From NCBI GenBank assembly GCA_021769625.1, contig JAETSN010000025.1, positions 1-53,941 on the forward strand: a DNA stretch of 53,941 nucleotides, read 5' to 3'. The position numbers were made by a program, and so were the translations under genes. Below, one piece after another: positions 29,504 to 38,945 of the stretch (position 1 is its first letter; every line of letters begins with the position of its first letter). A model generated the notes under the pieces. It was not told where the DNA came from and ran no database searches. It was given only the letters and a program-made list of their open reading frames with translations. This DNA is from [Clostridium] symbiosum (GTDB lineage: Bacteria; Bacillota; Clostridia; Lachnospirales; Lachnospiraceae).

Positions 29504-29525
29504 CCGCATAAGCGGCTATTTGTTT
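29499..29525 (+). terminator. Terminator of the zinc-ribbon/phosphoesterase operon
   Basis: AATAGCCGC-ATAA-GCGGCTATT is a perfect 9-base stem followed by TGTTTT. The stop codon TAG of the phosphoesterase gene lies inside its left arm. The same hairpin faces the convergent gene at 29534. Confidence 0.85.
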
Positions 29526-29533
29526 TCATCCTA

Positions 29534-30511
29534 CTAATACGTCAATTCCTCCCTGTTGCAGATCTGATCGTCCACCACATCAAATTTATACCCGCAGGCT
29601 CTGCCTGTCGTCCGTATCACCACCGTAAAATAGGAACCATCCGCGGCGGAAATATAGTAAGGAGCCCCGTCGCCGCCAAAATACCAGTTCATATTCTCAT
29701 AATTCCCCGTGCCGAAATCTTCCAACGTTCTCGCCCTGACGATCGTTGCCGCCCTCTGGTTGAAATTGATGTCGGTGGAGACCGTCAGATAATAATAATT
29801 CTGGATCCTGGTAAGCTGCACCATGCCCGCAATCTTTTCCGGCACCGGATAAATATTTCTGATCGCGAACGTATCTTTATCCGCCTCCACGATCGAACTG
29901 CCGTGCACGCAGGGGAAATAGATATGATCCCCCTCTATCGTGAAGGAACGCACATATTTTCCGTACAATTCCGGAATCCTCATCACCTTCTCCAGATATA
30001 CCTCCACCGTATCGGGCTTTCTCCGAAACAGATACATCTCCCCGGTCATGGAACTCCAGACGTAAAACAGTCCGGTGGGCGCATCATACACAACGTAGTG
30101 GGGCCGCACGCCGATATTGTCGAACGCCTGCAGCTCTACAAACCCCTCCGCATCCTTCCTATAGCTGACTACCCTGTGATTTTCCGTATCGGTGACCAGA
30201 AAGACAGCCCCGTCCCCCGCGATCGAATGAGGCTGCGCCAAATCTTTCGCCATCACCTTCCAGCTGCTTGAGAGCACACCGTACGAAGTACTATATAATA
30301 CCTGGTCATGATAACTGTCCACCAGATAAAATGTGTCCCCTATCTTCGTGAGCTGTGTCGGCACCAACAGACCGTAGTAGCTGTTGCGCTCCGCAGGATA
30401 TACGGCCTCCGCGTCCGCCTTTAGCAGACAGGGGCCTTGCAGCAGCACACTGATGCACAGCGTCAACGATGCCAGTATTTTTAAGATTCTCTTCTTCATT
30501 TTACACATCAT
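29534..30511 (-). CDS. Exported propeller-like protein of unknown function
   Basis: A 325-residue secreted protein. The N terminus MMCKMKKRILKILASLTLCI and SVLLQGPCLLKADAEA form a signal peptide, with likely cleavage after an Ala near residue 35; no good lipobox. The mature part has NHL-like repeats (FYLVDSYHDQVLYS, FLVTDTENHRVVSY, FYVWSSMTGEMYLF, IYFPCVHGSSIVEA), suggesting a five- or six-bladed propeller. Start choice among three near ATGs (30511, 30508, 30499) is uncertain; GGGGAG precedes the first. It converges on the zinc-ribbon operon. A palindrome lies upstream at 30538-30555. Binding partner unknown. Confidence 0.78.
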   Translation of the reverse strand: MMCKMKKRILKILASLTLCISVLLQGPCLLKADAEAVYPAERNSYYGLLVPTQLTKIGDTFYLVDSYHDQVLYSTSYGVLSSSWKVMAKDLAQPHSIAGDGAVFLVTDTENHRVVSYRKDAEGFVELQAFDNIGVRPHYVVYDAPTGLFYVWSSMTGEMYLFRRKPDTVEVYLEKVMRIPELYGKYVRSFTIEGDHIYFPCVHGSSIVEADKDTFAIRNIYPVPEKIAGMVQLTRIQNYYYLTVSTDINFNQRAATIVRARTLEDFGTGNYENMNWYFGGDGAPYYISAADGSYFTVVIRTTGRACGYKFDVVDDQICNREELTY

Positions 30512-30537
30512 CTCCCCACCTCAGGCTCCGATCAGCC

Positions 30538-30555
30538 CATACAACACTTTGTATG
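30538..30555. promoter_or_regulatory. Palindrome upstream of the exported propeller gene
   Basis: CATACAACACTTTGTATG has perfect 7-base arms around a 4-base centre and lies 27 bases upstream of the start codon, where a repressor could act. No matching regulator is next to it. Confidence 0.4.
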
Positions 30556-30628
30556 TTCAGGTCATTTATCAGTTTAACATATCCACCCTGAAATTTCCAT
30601 CCGATTTTTCGGAAGCTGCCTCAACGCC

Positions 30629-31165
30629 TTAAATACAAAATGCCGCATAGAGAGGAACGGTCTTTTTTCCGTTCTCAAAGCTGAAATTTTTCGCCGAAAG
30701 CTTTATGGCATAATCCGGTTTATAGGTCTCCATATAAACTTTTAAGCTCTTGGCTTTTGTATTATCGGCGGATTTCACTTCAACGGGTATCAGCTTTCCT
30801 TCGCGCTGAATGACAAAATCGACCTCCGCCCCCCGCTCAGATTCCCAGTAGCAGGTTTTATACCCGTTTACGGTCAACTGAATATTAACATAATTTTCTG
30901 CCATGCCTCCCTTTTTTTGTTTCAACAAACTGCATCACACATTCCGGCATACCCCCTACAATCAGATATTGCCGGTAAAGTCGCATGGCTGCATCGTGAA
31001 GGGGCAGGGGCATTGGTGCATCTGTCCGAAAACACTTTTTTATCTGTTCTGCAAGTTTTTTTTCTCCCATTGCGATCATAAATTCCTCCACATCCATCGG
31101 ATACAATGTCTTCATATCCACTTTGCCGACTGGAAAGGAAAATTCATATTCGTGTGAATATCAAC
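30629..31165 (-). pseudogene. Remnant of an AAA ATPase with DUF4143 domain
   Basis: Two pieces in different frames belong to one family. The upstream piece (to 31165) reads FSFPVGKVDMKTLYPMDVEE, then LYRQYLIVGGMPECVMQFVE, the segment after the ATPase core. The downstream piece (30928-30629) reads AENYVNIQLTVNGYKTCYWE and DFVIQREGKLIPVEVKSADN, the DUF4143/PD-(D/E)XK-like C terminus. The N-terminal P-loop domain is missing, and roughly 150 residues between the pieces appear deleted with a frame change. Nonfunctional. Confidence 0.8.
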
Positions 31166-31249
31166 GGATTTTATCTCATTTTTCGCATTAAAACACATGA
31201 ATATTTTTCAGAAAGCAACATTATTTAACACGAATCGAGAGAAATATCA

Positions 31250-32005
31250 TTATATTAAATCCTTCACCACTTCCGAAGCGATCAAAAGCCCGGCGGCAGG
31301 CGGCACAAAAGCCGTACTGCCGGGGGTGGATTTTCTCTCTCCGTTCCCCGGCTGTACAATTTTCGTCCCTCTATGATCTGCCCCGAAGACTCCCTGACCG
31401 ATGTCTGTTCCGGCAGGCATAACCGGCTCTTCTTTAGAATAGGCCACTTTCAGTTTCTTCACCCCCCGCTTTTTCAGTTCACGGCGCATGACTCTGGCGA
31501 GAGGACAGACCGAAGTTTCGTAGATATCTGCCACTTCCAGCACCGCGGGATTTAATTTATTGCCCGTTCCCATGCTGCTGATGATGGGAACGCCAGCCGC
31601 CTGCGCGCGCAGGACCAGTTCGATCTTGGCGGTTACGGTGTCTACGGCATCTATCACGTAGTCATAGTTTTCAAAGTGGAAAATGTCTGCGTTTTCAGGC
31701 AGGAAGAAACAGGAGCGGATCGTGATCTCGGCATCAGGGTTGATGTCCAACATACGCTCTCTCATGACTTCGGCTTTATCTCTGCCGATGGTCTTATGGG
31801 TGGCGATGATCTGGCGGTTTAAGTTGGTAATATCCACCTTATCGTGGTCGATCAGGTCGAATTTTCCGATACCGCTGCGGACCAGAGCTTCGGCAACATA
31901 ACCGCCCACGCCGCCGAGGCCGAAGATGGCGACATGTTTGGCGGAAAGAGTATTTATAGCGTTTTCGCCAAGGATACGGGCGGTGCGGGAGAATTGCTCT
32001 TCCAT
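31250..32005 (-). CDS. tcdA: tRNA threonylcarbamoyladenosine dehydratase
   Basis: A 251-residue E1-like/ThiF-fold enzyme that cyclises t6A37 in tRNA to ct6A with ATP. The nucleotide loop is FGLGGVGGYVAEALVRSGIG (about 29-48), then DHDKVDITNLNRQI (about 54-67), typical of TcdA/YgdL, and YVIDAVDTVTAK (about 115-126). A late CPLARVMRRELKK segment holds the conserved cysteine. Ribosome site AAAGGATGATTAT precedes the ATG. Stands alone on the minus strand. Confidence 0.93.
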   Translation of the reverse strand: MEEQFSRTARILGENAINTLSAKHVAIFGLGGVGGYVAEALVRSGIGKFDLIDHDKVDITNLNRQIIATHKTIGRDKAEVMRERMLDINPDAEITIRSCFFLPENADIFHFENYDYVIDAVDTVTAKIELVLRAQAAGVPIISSMGTGNKLNPAVLEVADIYETSVCPLARVMRRELKKRGVKKLKVAYSKEEPVMPAGTDIGQGVFGADHRGTKIVQPGNGERKSTPGSTAFVPPAAGLLIASEVVKDLI

Positions 32006-32100
32006 ATAATCATCCTTTCTGCAACAATATATTTATGGCTGATATACCTGACAGCCAGTTAGGATACTATCCATTTTATTGCTTTACAAAACAATTTTTT

Positions 32101-32478
32101 CTATCTTACATATAGAATTTCCACATCACCGTCCACAAAGCCGACACCGACCCCCGACTTTTCTTTCAGAACAGCTCCGTACTTTCCGCTCTTTAAATAT
32201 TCCTTTAAGACACAGGTGATATCGTTCAGTATTTCGTCCCATTCCGCTTTCCTGTTCCACTGAAACGGTTCTTCTCTTGTACCAAAGTCTGTCACTTCAT
32301 CACAGAGCCAGTCTTCGTTATCTACATCAAATTCCGATGTCCCGACCAACTCCATCGACCAGTTATGGTCACCGTCATCATACAGATTAAAGCCGAAAGC
32401 TGTCACTTCATCCGGAATACTTGTTTCCGATACATCTTCCAATAAATTATCCAGCCATTCTGATACTTCGTCGAACAT
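32101..32478 (-). CDS. Acidic hypothetical protein, possibly immunity-like
   Basis: A 125-residue soluble acidic protein, MFDEVSEWLDNLLEDV..., with a conserved-looking C-terminal block (KYGAVLKEKSGVGVGFVDGD). The ATG at 32478 lies eight bases after AGGAGG; longer in-frame starts have no ribosome site. The size, acidity and W/D-rich composition resemble immunity proteins of polymorphic toxin systems, but I cannot name a family and no toxin is adjacent. The ParE/Phd genes upstream are on the same strand. Confidence 0.6.
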   Translation of the reverse strand: MFDEVSEWLDNLLEDVSETSIPDEVTAFGFNLYDDGDHNWSMELVGTSEFDVDNEDWLCDEVTDFGTREEPFQWNRKAEWDEILNDITCVLKEYLKSGKYGAVLKEKSGVGVGFVDGDVEILYVR

Positions 32479-32545
32479 CACATAAACCTCCTCGATTTTT
32501 GATCTCTCAAACGTTTCGTTCTTTGTTCGTATCACGACGCTTGTT

Positions 32546-32848
32546 TTATAGATTTCGTCCCTGATACTGTATTGTTACTACATAAACTGTTTTACATGGT
32601 TCATCAATGCGGAAAATGATGATATAATTATCAATCAATAACTGACGGTAGCCTTTTCCGGCATATCTGCCCTCGTTACGCTCTTGATGGGACTGCAGAA
32701 ATGTGTCCAGACCTAAAATAGACTTCTTAATTCTGTCAACCTGTCCTTTGGCATTTTCAGGAGCCAATTTCTCATTTGTGATATATTCGTAAATGTGGTC
32801 TAATTCACGGATTGCTCTGGGGTTGACTTTTACCTTGTATTTATCCAA
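32546..32848 (-). CDS. ParE/RelE-family toxin
   Basis: A 100-residue toxin of the RelE/ParE fold. KYKVKVNPRAIRELDHIYEY at the start, GYRQLLIDNYIIIFRIDE and TVYVVTIQYQGRNL near the end are the usual secondary-structure blocks; the short, basic protein fits the family. The most likely start is TTG at 32848, after TTGGAG, overlapping the antitoxin stop codon; a TTG at 32872 is the longer alternative. Second gene of a toxin-antitoxin operon. Confidence 0.85.
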   Translation of the reverse strand: MDKYKVKVNPRAIRELDHIYEYITNEKLAPENAKGQVDRIKKSILGLDTFLQSHQERNEGRYAGKGYRQLLIDNYIIIFRIDEPCKTVYVVTIQYQGRNL

Positions 32849-33104
32849 AATGTTTTTTCTCCAATTCTGCAAAAACTATCTCTGCGTCAACAGCCTCTGC
32901 TCCGTTTGCAATTTCCTGTTCGGATTCGTAGATAGCTTGGTCAATGCGGTTAATCCTTGCGAATTTATCATACAATTCACTACTCATCACAACCAAATCG
33001 CTATATCCGTTTTTGGTAATAAAAATGGGTTCCTGTTCCTTGTGTGCAATATTAGAAATCTCGGTTGTATTACGTAAATCCTTAATAGGCATAATAAGTG
33101 GCAT
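32841..33104 (-). CDS. Phd/YefM-family antitoxin
   Basis: An 87-residue antitoxin beginning MPLIMPIKDLRNTTEISNIA with PIFITKNGYSDLVVMSSELY, the Phd/YefM DNA-binding fold, and an acidic helical tail that would cover the toxin. The ATG at 33104 lies nine bases after AAAGGAG; upstream TTG starts add nine residues without support. It overlaps the toxin gene. Promoter and operator palindrome at 33131-33159 suggest conditional autorepression. Confidence 0.88.
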   Translation of the reverse strand: MPLIMPIKDLRNTTEISNIAHKEQEPIFITKNGYSDLVVMSSELYDKFARINRIDQAIYESEQEIANGAEAVDAEIVFAELEKKHFG

Positions 33105-33130
33105 AATGCTTCGCTCCTTTCTTCGACACA

Positions 33131-33159
33131 ATTATAGCATAATTATGCCCAAATTGCAA
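33131..33159 (-). promoter_or_regulatory. Promoter and operator of the ParE/Phd operon
   Basis: TTGCAA (33154-33159), 17-base spacer and TATAAT (33131-33136) on the minus strand. The spacer holds the perfect 12-base palindrome GCATAATTATGC (33137-33148), and two more TTATGCC copies follow at the start codon. This is the expected binding site of the antitoxin. Confidence 0.8.
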
Positions 33160-33206
33160 TAAAAAATGCAATCCGATGTCATGCTACACTAATAGAAACA
33201 GAAATA

Positions 33207-33233
33207 CCCGGCTGCAAGTAAACTTGCGCCGGG
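33207..33233. terminator. Hairpin terminator after groEL
   Basis: CCCGGC.GCAAG and CTTGC.GCCGGG form a stem around a 4-base loop with one bulge. Downstream bases are CATTTTC on the plus strand and TATTTCTGTTTC on the minus strand, so it may serve both. Confidence 0.65.
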
Positions 33234-33267
33234 CATTTTCTCTTCTATTGATGCATGGCTTGGATGA

Positions 33268-34899
<1,632 letters not shown>

Positions 34900-34911
34900 T
34901 TACGCCTCCTC

Positions 34912-35184
34912 TTATTTGATCACTGCCAAAATGTCTTCCTGTTTCACGATGATATATTTTTCTTCATCCAGTTTCACTTCTGTTCCCGAATATTTGGAAT
35001 AGATGATCTGATCGCCCACTGCAACTTCCATCTTCACATCTTCCGTGCCGGGACCTACTGCGATAACTTCTGCCTGCTGCGGTTTCTCTTTTTCCTGACC
35101 GGGCAGTACGATACCCGATTTGGTCGTCTCTTCTGCTGCTAACTGTTTCAATACAACTCTGTCGCCTAATGGAACTAATTTCAT
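34912..35184 (-). CDS. groES: Co-chaperonin GroES
   Basis: The 90-residue lid of the chaperonin. [14 protein letters not shown] starts the protein, the mobile loop is [13 protein letters not shown], and [19 protein letters not shown] and [10 protein letters not shown] end it. The longer open frame runs to 35241, but AAGGAGGTTTTAAC lies directly before the ATG at 35184. First gene of the operon. Confidence 0.97.
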   Translation of the reverse strand: MKLVPLGDRVVLKQLAAEETTKSGIVLPGQEKEKPQQAEVIAVGPGTEDVKMEVAVGDQIIYSKYSGTEVKLDEEKYIIVKQEDILAVIK

Positions 35185-35234
35185 GTTAAAACCTCCTTCA
35201 ATGTTCCGCCTGTCTCTGCGGTGATGTCTTCTTG

Positions 35235-35261
35235 TTAGCACTCATTTCAATCGAGTGCTAA
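35235..35261. promoter_or_regulatory. CIRCE element, HrcA operator
   Basis: TTAGCACTC-N9-GAGTGCTAA is a perfect CIRCE. It lies between the groESL promoter (35274-35302) and the groES start, so HrcA should repress the operon when protein folding is unstressed. hrcA itself is not in the window. Confidence 0.97.
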
Positions 35262-35273
35262 GAACTAAAACAT

Positions 35274-35302
35274 ATATTAGTTTCATATGGTTCTCTTTGC
35301 AA
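35274..35302 (-). promoter_or_regulatory. Sigma-A promoter of groESL
   Basis: Minus strand TTGCAA, 17-base spacer, TAATAT, immediately upstream of the CIRCE element. Confidence 0.75.
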
Positions 35303-35464
35303 ACCCAAATAAGTCTTAAAATATCTTATTTTCTTTCTATATCTCATATTTTCTTTTATTTTCTTTTGTTTTCAAGAAAAGTTTGATTTTATAATTATTT
35401 TAGAAAAACCTGCCGCATATATTTAATTTAAGTTATCGATCTGTCTGATCAGGAGAATTCCCTT

Positions 35465-36973
35465 ATGAATATACTCACTTTTTTATCTGTACTCCCGCGC
35501 AGGATCAAAAAAAGCCGCATCCTGAGCGGCGCTCTGTTGCTGACTGCCGCAGGCATGATCAGCAGAATCATCGGTTTTTTCTACCGTATCTTCCTGTCCC
35601 GTACCTTCGGCGCAGAAAATATAGGTATTTATCAGCTGATCAGCCCCGTTATGGCGCTTGCCTACTCTCTCTCTGTAGCAGGCTTCCAGACGGCGATCTC
35701 CCGCATCACGGCGACCACCTATGCCGCCGCACACTCTGCCGGTTCAAATACCATGCATCCGGCTGCTTCCTCTTACCCGGCGGCAAAGCATAAAACTTCC
35801 TCCGGCAAAACCTCCCGCGCTATATCGGACTCCGGAGATTCCCGTATCGGTGCATCCCGCAGTTTTACCGTCCTCGCCGCAGGCATGCTGTTATCCATCC
35901 TTCTATCCCTCGGCATATCCTGTTTCGTCTACTTCCGCTGCGAGGAGATTGCAGCCCGCTTTCTGCTGGAAGAGCGATGCGCGCCGCTTCTTAAAATTCT
36001 GGCGCTCTCTTTTCCGGTTTCCAGCATTCACAGCTGTGTGAACGGCTATTTCTATGGCCGGAAATCCGCCGGCTTTCCCGCTTTCAGCCAGCTTTTCGAA
36101 CAGATCGTGCGGGTCGGCAGCGTGTTCTTCCTGTGCAGCGCTTTTTTTGCACAAAATGCCGGCAAAACGCCGGATATCTCCATCGCCGTCATCGGTATGG
36201 TGGCAGGGGAAGCTTTTTCCGCGCTCCTGTCCCTTCTATATCTATGGCATTGTTTTCGAAAGGAAAGCCGTATTCGGACCTCCGGATTACGGCCTGGAAC
36301 AGCGGAGAAAACTTTTTCCATCACTGCTCTTTTTCCGGAACTGTTTATGATGGCGCTTCCCCTTTCCGCGGGCCGCATCATCCAGAACTTCCTGCAGAGC
36401 ATAGAGGCCATAGCCATCCCCGAGAGGCTGCGCATGTTCGGCCTTGATACCGCCTCCGCACTCAGCGAGTACGGTATCCTGACAGGTATGTCTCTTCCCT
36501 TTATCCTGTTTCCCACGGCGCTCACCGGCTCCATTGCCGTCATGCTGCTGCCCACTGTTTCGGAAGCACAGGCGCTGCATCAGGAGCGCACCATCGCCAG
36601 GGCGGTGCGCCGTTCCGTCAACTACTGCCTGCTCCTGGGCTTCGCCTGCCTTATCCTCTTCCTGCTGTCCGGCCCCGTCCTCGGGAAACTGGTCTTTCAC
36701 CAGGAACGGGCGGGAAGTTACCTGCAGATCTTAGGATTCATGTGCCCTTTTCTCTACATGAATTCCACCCTCTCCAGCATCCTCCACGGGCTGGGGAAAA
36801 CCATACAGTCCTTCTTCTACGGCGTGGCAAGCCTTCTTGTCAGGCTTGCCTTTGTATTTTTCACCATCCCCGTATTCGGTATCAAGGGCTACCTCTGGGC
36901 ACTGCTGGCGAGCCAGATCCTGCTCTCCATCCTGCAGCTCATCTCCCTGCGGCGCTACCTGAGAATTTCTTAG
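35465..36973 (+). CDS. SpoVB-like lipid flippase (MOP superfamily)
   Basis: A 502-residue polytopic membrane protein with about 12-14 helices. SGALLLTAAGMISRIIGFFY and RIFLSRTFGAENIGIYQLIS at the N terminus are typical of stage V sporulation protein B and its paralogues, which move lipid-linked wall or polysaccharide precursors. FALTGSIAVMLLPTVSEA-type loops follow (ALTGSIAVMLLPTVSEAQAL near 355-374). A Ser/Ala/Lys-rich insert of about 50 residues near 85-133 interrupts an early loop and is not usual for the family. GGAG lies eight bases before the ATG. Single gene on the plus strand. SpoVB proper or another paralogue cannot be decided. Confidence 0.88.
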   Translation: MNILTFLSVLPRRIKKSRILSGALLLTAAGMISRIIGFFYRIFLSRTFGAENIGIYQLISPVMALAYSLSVAGFQTAISRITATTYAAAHSAGSNTMHPAASSYPAAKHKTSSGKTSRAISDSGDSRIGASRSFTVLAAGMLLSILLSLGISCFVYFRCEEIAARFLLEERCAPLLKILALSFPVSSIHSCVNGYFYGRKSAGFPAFSQLFEQIVRVGSVFFLCSAFFAQNAGKTPDISIAVIGMVAGEAFSALLSLLYLWHCFRKESRIRTSGLRPGTAEKTFSITALFPELFMMALPLSAGRIIQNFLQSIEAIAIPERLRMFGLDTASALSEYGILTGMSLPFILFPTALTGSIAVMLLPTVSEAQALHQERTIARAVRRSVNYCLLLGFACLILFLLSGPVLGKLVFHQERAGSYLQILGFMCPFLYMNSTLSSILHGLGKTIQSFFYGVASLLVRLAFVFFTIPVFGIKGYLWALLASQILLSILQLISLRRYLRIS

Positions 36974-37092
36974 CTCAAATACGTATCGATGAGACGCTTA
37001 ATCTCAGCAGAATCTATCCAGCCGCCAGTTTCGTATTCAATACCGGCTTTATAAAGCATATTACCAAACTGCCTATTTATTCTATCTTCCAC
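36970..37092 (-). other. Possible small ORF or gene tail, 40 codons
   Basis: The minus strand reads an open frame from GTG 37092, with NMLYKAGIEYETGGWIDSAE then IKRLIDTYLS before a TAA at 36970. The ATG at 37059 could start a 29-residue peptide. Composition looks like real protein, but no ribosome site is convincing. It overlaps the ends of both neighbours (SIMPL gene and flippase gene) in other frames. More likely the tail of a lost gene at the edge of the AT-rich island. Confidence 0.3.
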
Positions 37093-37745
37093 ACTATCGT
37101 AATATTGTCTTTCACATCAATATCATCTGGGTTAATATCAATATCATACCCTTCGTCCGGCTCACAACTTCTCATACAGCATTCTTCCAGCGTCAGTTTA
37201 TCCATTGGCCTTGATATAAAATCTATTTCTGCCCAAGAATAATCTATTGTAACAATCTCTCCCAGAGTTACTCCCGATGCTTTTGAAAGCACATCTGCTT
37301 TTGCTTTTGCATCTGTTACCGCATTTTCCAACAACTCATTTTTGCACTTCTCCGGCTCCGCTACCGTATATTCTATTCGAAGCTCCGGCCTGACCGGGGA
37401 ATTACCAAGTTTATAAAGTACCTTACCCAATCTCTTGTTATCGACAGGAAATTCAATCTTCATTCGATGCACATATTTATATCCTTCAAATCTTCTTTTC
37501 CAACTTTTATCCTTTGCCTGATAGCTCTCATACTCAGCACTTACATAAAAACTTAAGGTTTTAATATTCTCCCCCTCAAATCCTAAGTCTGAAAACATCT
37601 GCTTCAAATGTTCTGTCATATTCGCAGACTCTGCCAACGCCACATCATACTCTTTCTCCATTCCTTCCATCGTCATAATCAGTCTGACTGTATCCGGTTT
37701 TACCGACAAATTTCCTTTACCTGTCACTCTGATTGTTCTTTCCAC
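37077..37745 (-). CDS. SIMPL (DUF541) domain protein
   Basis: A 222-residue protein of the SIMPL/DUF541 family (BP26-like). VTGKGNLSVKPDTVRLIMTM near the N terminus and ENAVTDAKAKADVLSKASGV near 150-170 are the signature blocks. Unlike many members it shows no signal peptide, so it may be cytoplasmic. The best start is GTG at 37745, seven bases after AGGAGG; the next upstream frame start has no such site. It is the last intact gene of the minus-strand island that begins with mcrB, separated from the HNH gene by decayed sequence. Confidence 0.8.
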   Translation of the reverse strand: MERTIRVTGKGNLSVKPDTVRLIMTMEGMEKEYDVALAESANMTEHLKQMFSDLGFEGENIKTLSFYVSAEYESYQAKDKSWKRRFEGYKYVHRMKIEFPVDNKRLGKVLYKLGNSPVRPELRIEYTVAEPEKCKNELLENAVTDAKAKADVLSKASGVTLGEIVTIDYSWAEIDFISRPMDKLTLEECCMRSCEPDEGYDIDINPDDIDVKDNITIVWKIE

Positions 37746-37756
37746 AGCAAATCCTC

Positions 37757-37900
37757 CTAATCTTCTTTCCAATCATAAAGTTTCATTTTCTCTGCATTTC
37801 TATACTCATGCTTCTCTAACACCAGTTTCTCAAACAACTATGTCTGCTCCTGCACCAACCACAATGACTTCACTGTAATCAGAGGACTACCATCCTTTAA
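37757..37900 (-). pseudogene. Decayed coding segment in frame after the HNH gene
   Basis: Directly after the HNH stop codon, in the same frame, the DNA reads LKDGSPLITVKSLWLVQEQT, a TAG stop, then LFEKLVLEKHEYRNAEKMKL and YDWKED before a TAG at 37757. The composition is that of a real helical protein interrupted by one stop codon. Either the HNH protein once had a C-terminal extension of about 48 residues, or this is the tail of a lost gene. No family recognised. Confidence 0.5.
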
Positions 37901-38455
37901 TTAACACGATAATCTGTACCATTTCTTGATATATGAATCTTCCAATAATGATTTGTCTGCATTTACCAGTTCAATAAATAATGCTGTCAGTCCATCCCAT
38001 TCCTCATAGTTGCCTGCATCATACAATTTCCAGTTTAACTGCTCCAAAGTCCAGTTATTTTTAATAGAATTATGCAACATGGATGTGGTAGCCCAGTTTT
38101 CCACTGAATCGGTACCGCCAGGTGCAACCGGGTATATATGATCCACCGTTGGAATGAACTCCCAATATGCATTATGACACTCTTCCATTTTCCAATGCGA
38201 GTGATACGGAAATTCCTCCGGCATATAATGAGATAAAACCTTCAGGAATCCGGGGTTCACCAGTTTCTGTCCACTATACCTATCTATAAAACCATCCTTT
38301 TTAAATTGCTGCATTTTCTGTTTATCCGTATATGCTCTTCCGGTTGCTTTCATATGTCTAAACGGATACTGCTCATTTATCAACATCTTTGCCGTTTCCT
38401 GTTCTCCCGAAAGAAGAGATTCTCCAACCTTTTCTAAGGCTTCGATTTTTTCCAT
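37901..38455 (-). CDS. HNH endonuclease-like protein of the McrBC island
   Basis: A 184-residue protein. The HNH site reads VDHIYPVAPGGTDSVENWAT (about 106-125) followed by MLHNSIKNNW (about 128-137), with the metal-binding DH pair and the downstream Asn and His-Asn residues. The first half (GRAYTDKQKMQQFKKDGFID, about 39-58) is a probable DNA-contact region. Ribosome site GGTGG lies seven bases before the ATG; the gene starts 11 bases after the preceding one. Its place behind mcrBC makes a role in restriction likely. In-frame decayed sequence follows its stop codon (37757-37900). Confidence 0.8.
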   Translation of the reverse strand: MEKIEALEKVGESLLSGEQETAKMLINEQYPFRHMKATGRAYTDKQKMQQFKKDGFIDRYSGQKLVNPGFLKVLSHYMPEEFPYHSHWKMEECHNAYWEFIPTVDHIYPVAPGGTDSVENWATTSMLHNSIKNNWTLEQLNWKLYDAGNYEEWDGLTALFIELVNADKSLLEDSYIKKWYRLSC

Positions 38456-38466
38456 AGCATTTCCAC

Positions 38467-38925
38467 CTACCCGTTTATCATAACTTGTTTATTTTGCGCT
38501 GATATAATAGTTTCTCTTAATTCATTCGATATCTCTACTCGCTTCAACTCTATTCCAAACTGATAAATACTTTCCGCAAGTGCCGATTTCCCTGTCAGTG
38601 TTTTTTCTTCCACTTCATCGCATACCACAATTATTTTTCTAAAGCTTCTGCCGCGATCTTTTTCAATCAAAAGCATTTTAAGAATATCAGTAGCTATTTT
38701 ACCTTTTTGTCCTTTTTTATTCATGCCAATATGCGAAAAGATTTCCCCTATAATACTATGTTCTTCAGAATAGAAATCCGGTTCGATATGTACTGAGTCA
38801 TTATTACTCATCTTTACCCTGGGATTTCTACTCACTTTACATCCCAGCCAATCTTCAACCATACAAAATATTTCATCTTCTGCCCTTTGCTGGACTAAAG
38901 AATTTGACTTTTTCGTATCTGCCAT
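38467..38925 (-). CDS. Unknown protein, possible PD-(D/E)XK nuclease, of the McrBC island
   Basis: A 152-residue soluble protein. SLVQQRAEDEIFCMVEDWLG, HIEPDFYSEEHSIIGEIFSH and a later KIIVVCDEVEEK recall the E - D - (E) layout of PD-(D/E)XK nucleases, with a Lys-rich GMNKKGQKGK after the presumed active site. I cannot place it in a named family. The ATG at 38925 follows GGAGGGAAT. An ATG at 38949 overlaps the mcrC stop codon (ATGA) and would allow coupling but has no ribosome site. It sits between mcrC and the HNH gene. Confidence 0.6.
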   Translation of the reverse strand: MADTKKSNSLVQQRAEDEIFCMVEDWLGCKVSRNPRVKMSNNDSVHIEPDFYSEEHSIIGEIFSHIGMNKKGQKGKIATDILKMLLIEKDRGRSFRKIIVVCDEVEEKTLTGKSALAESIYQFGIELKRVEISNELRETIISAQNKQVMING

Positions 38926-38945
38926 ATTCCCTCCATTTTTGCGAT

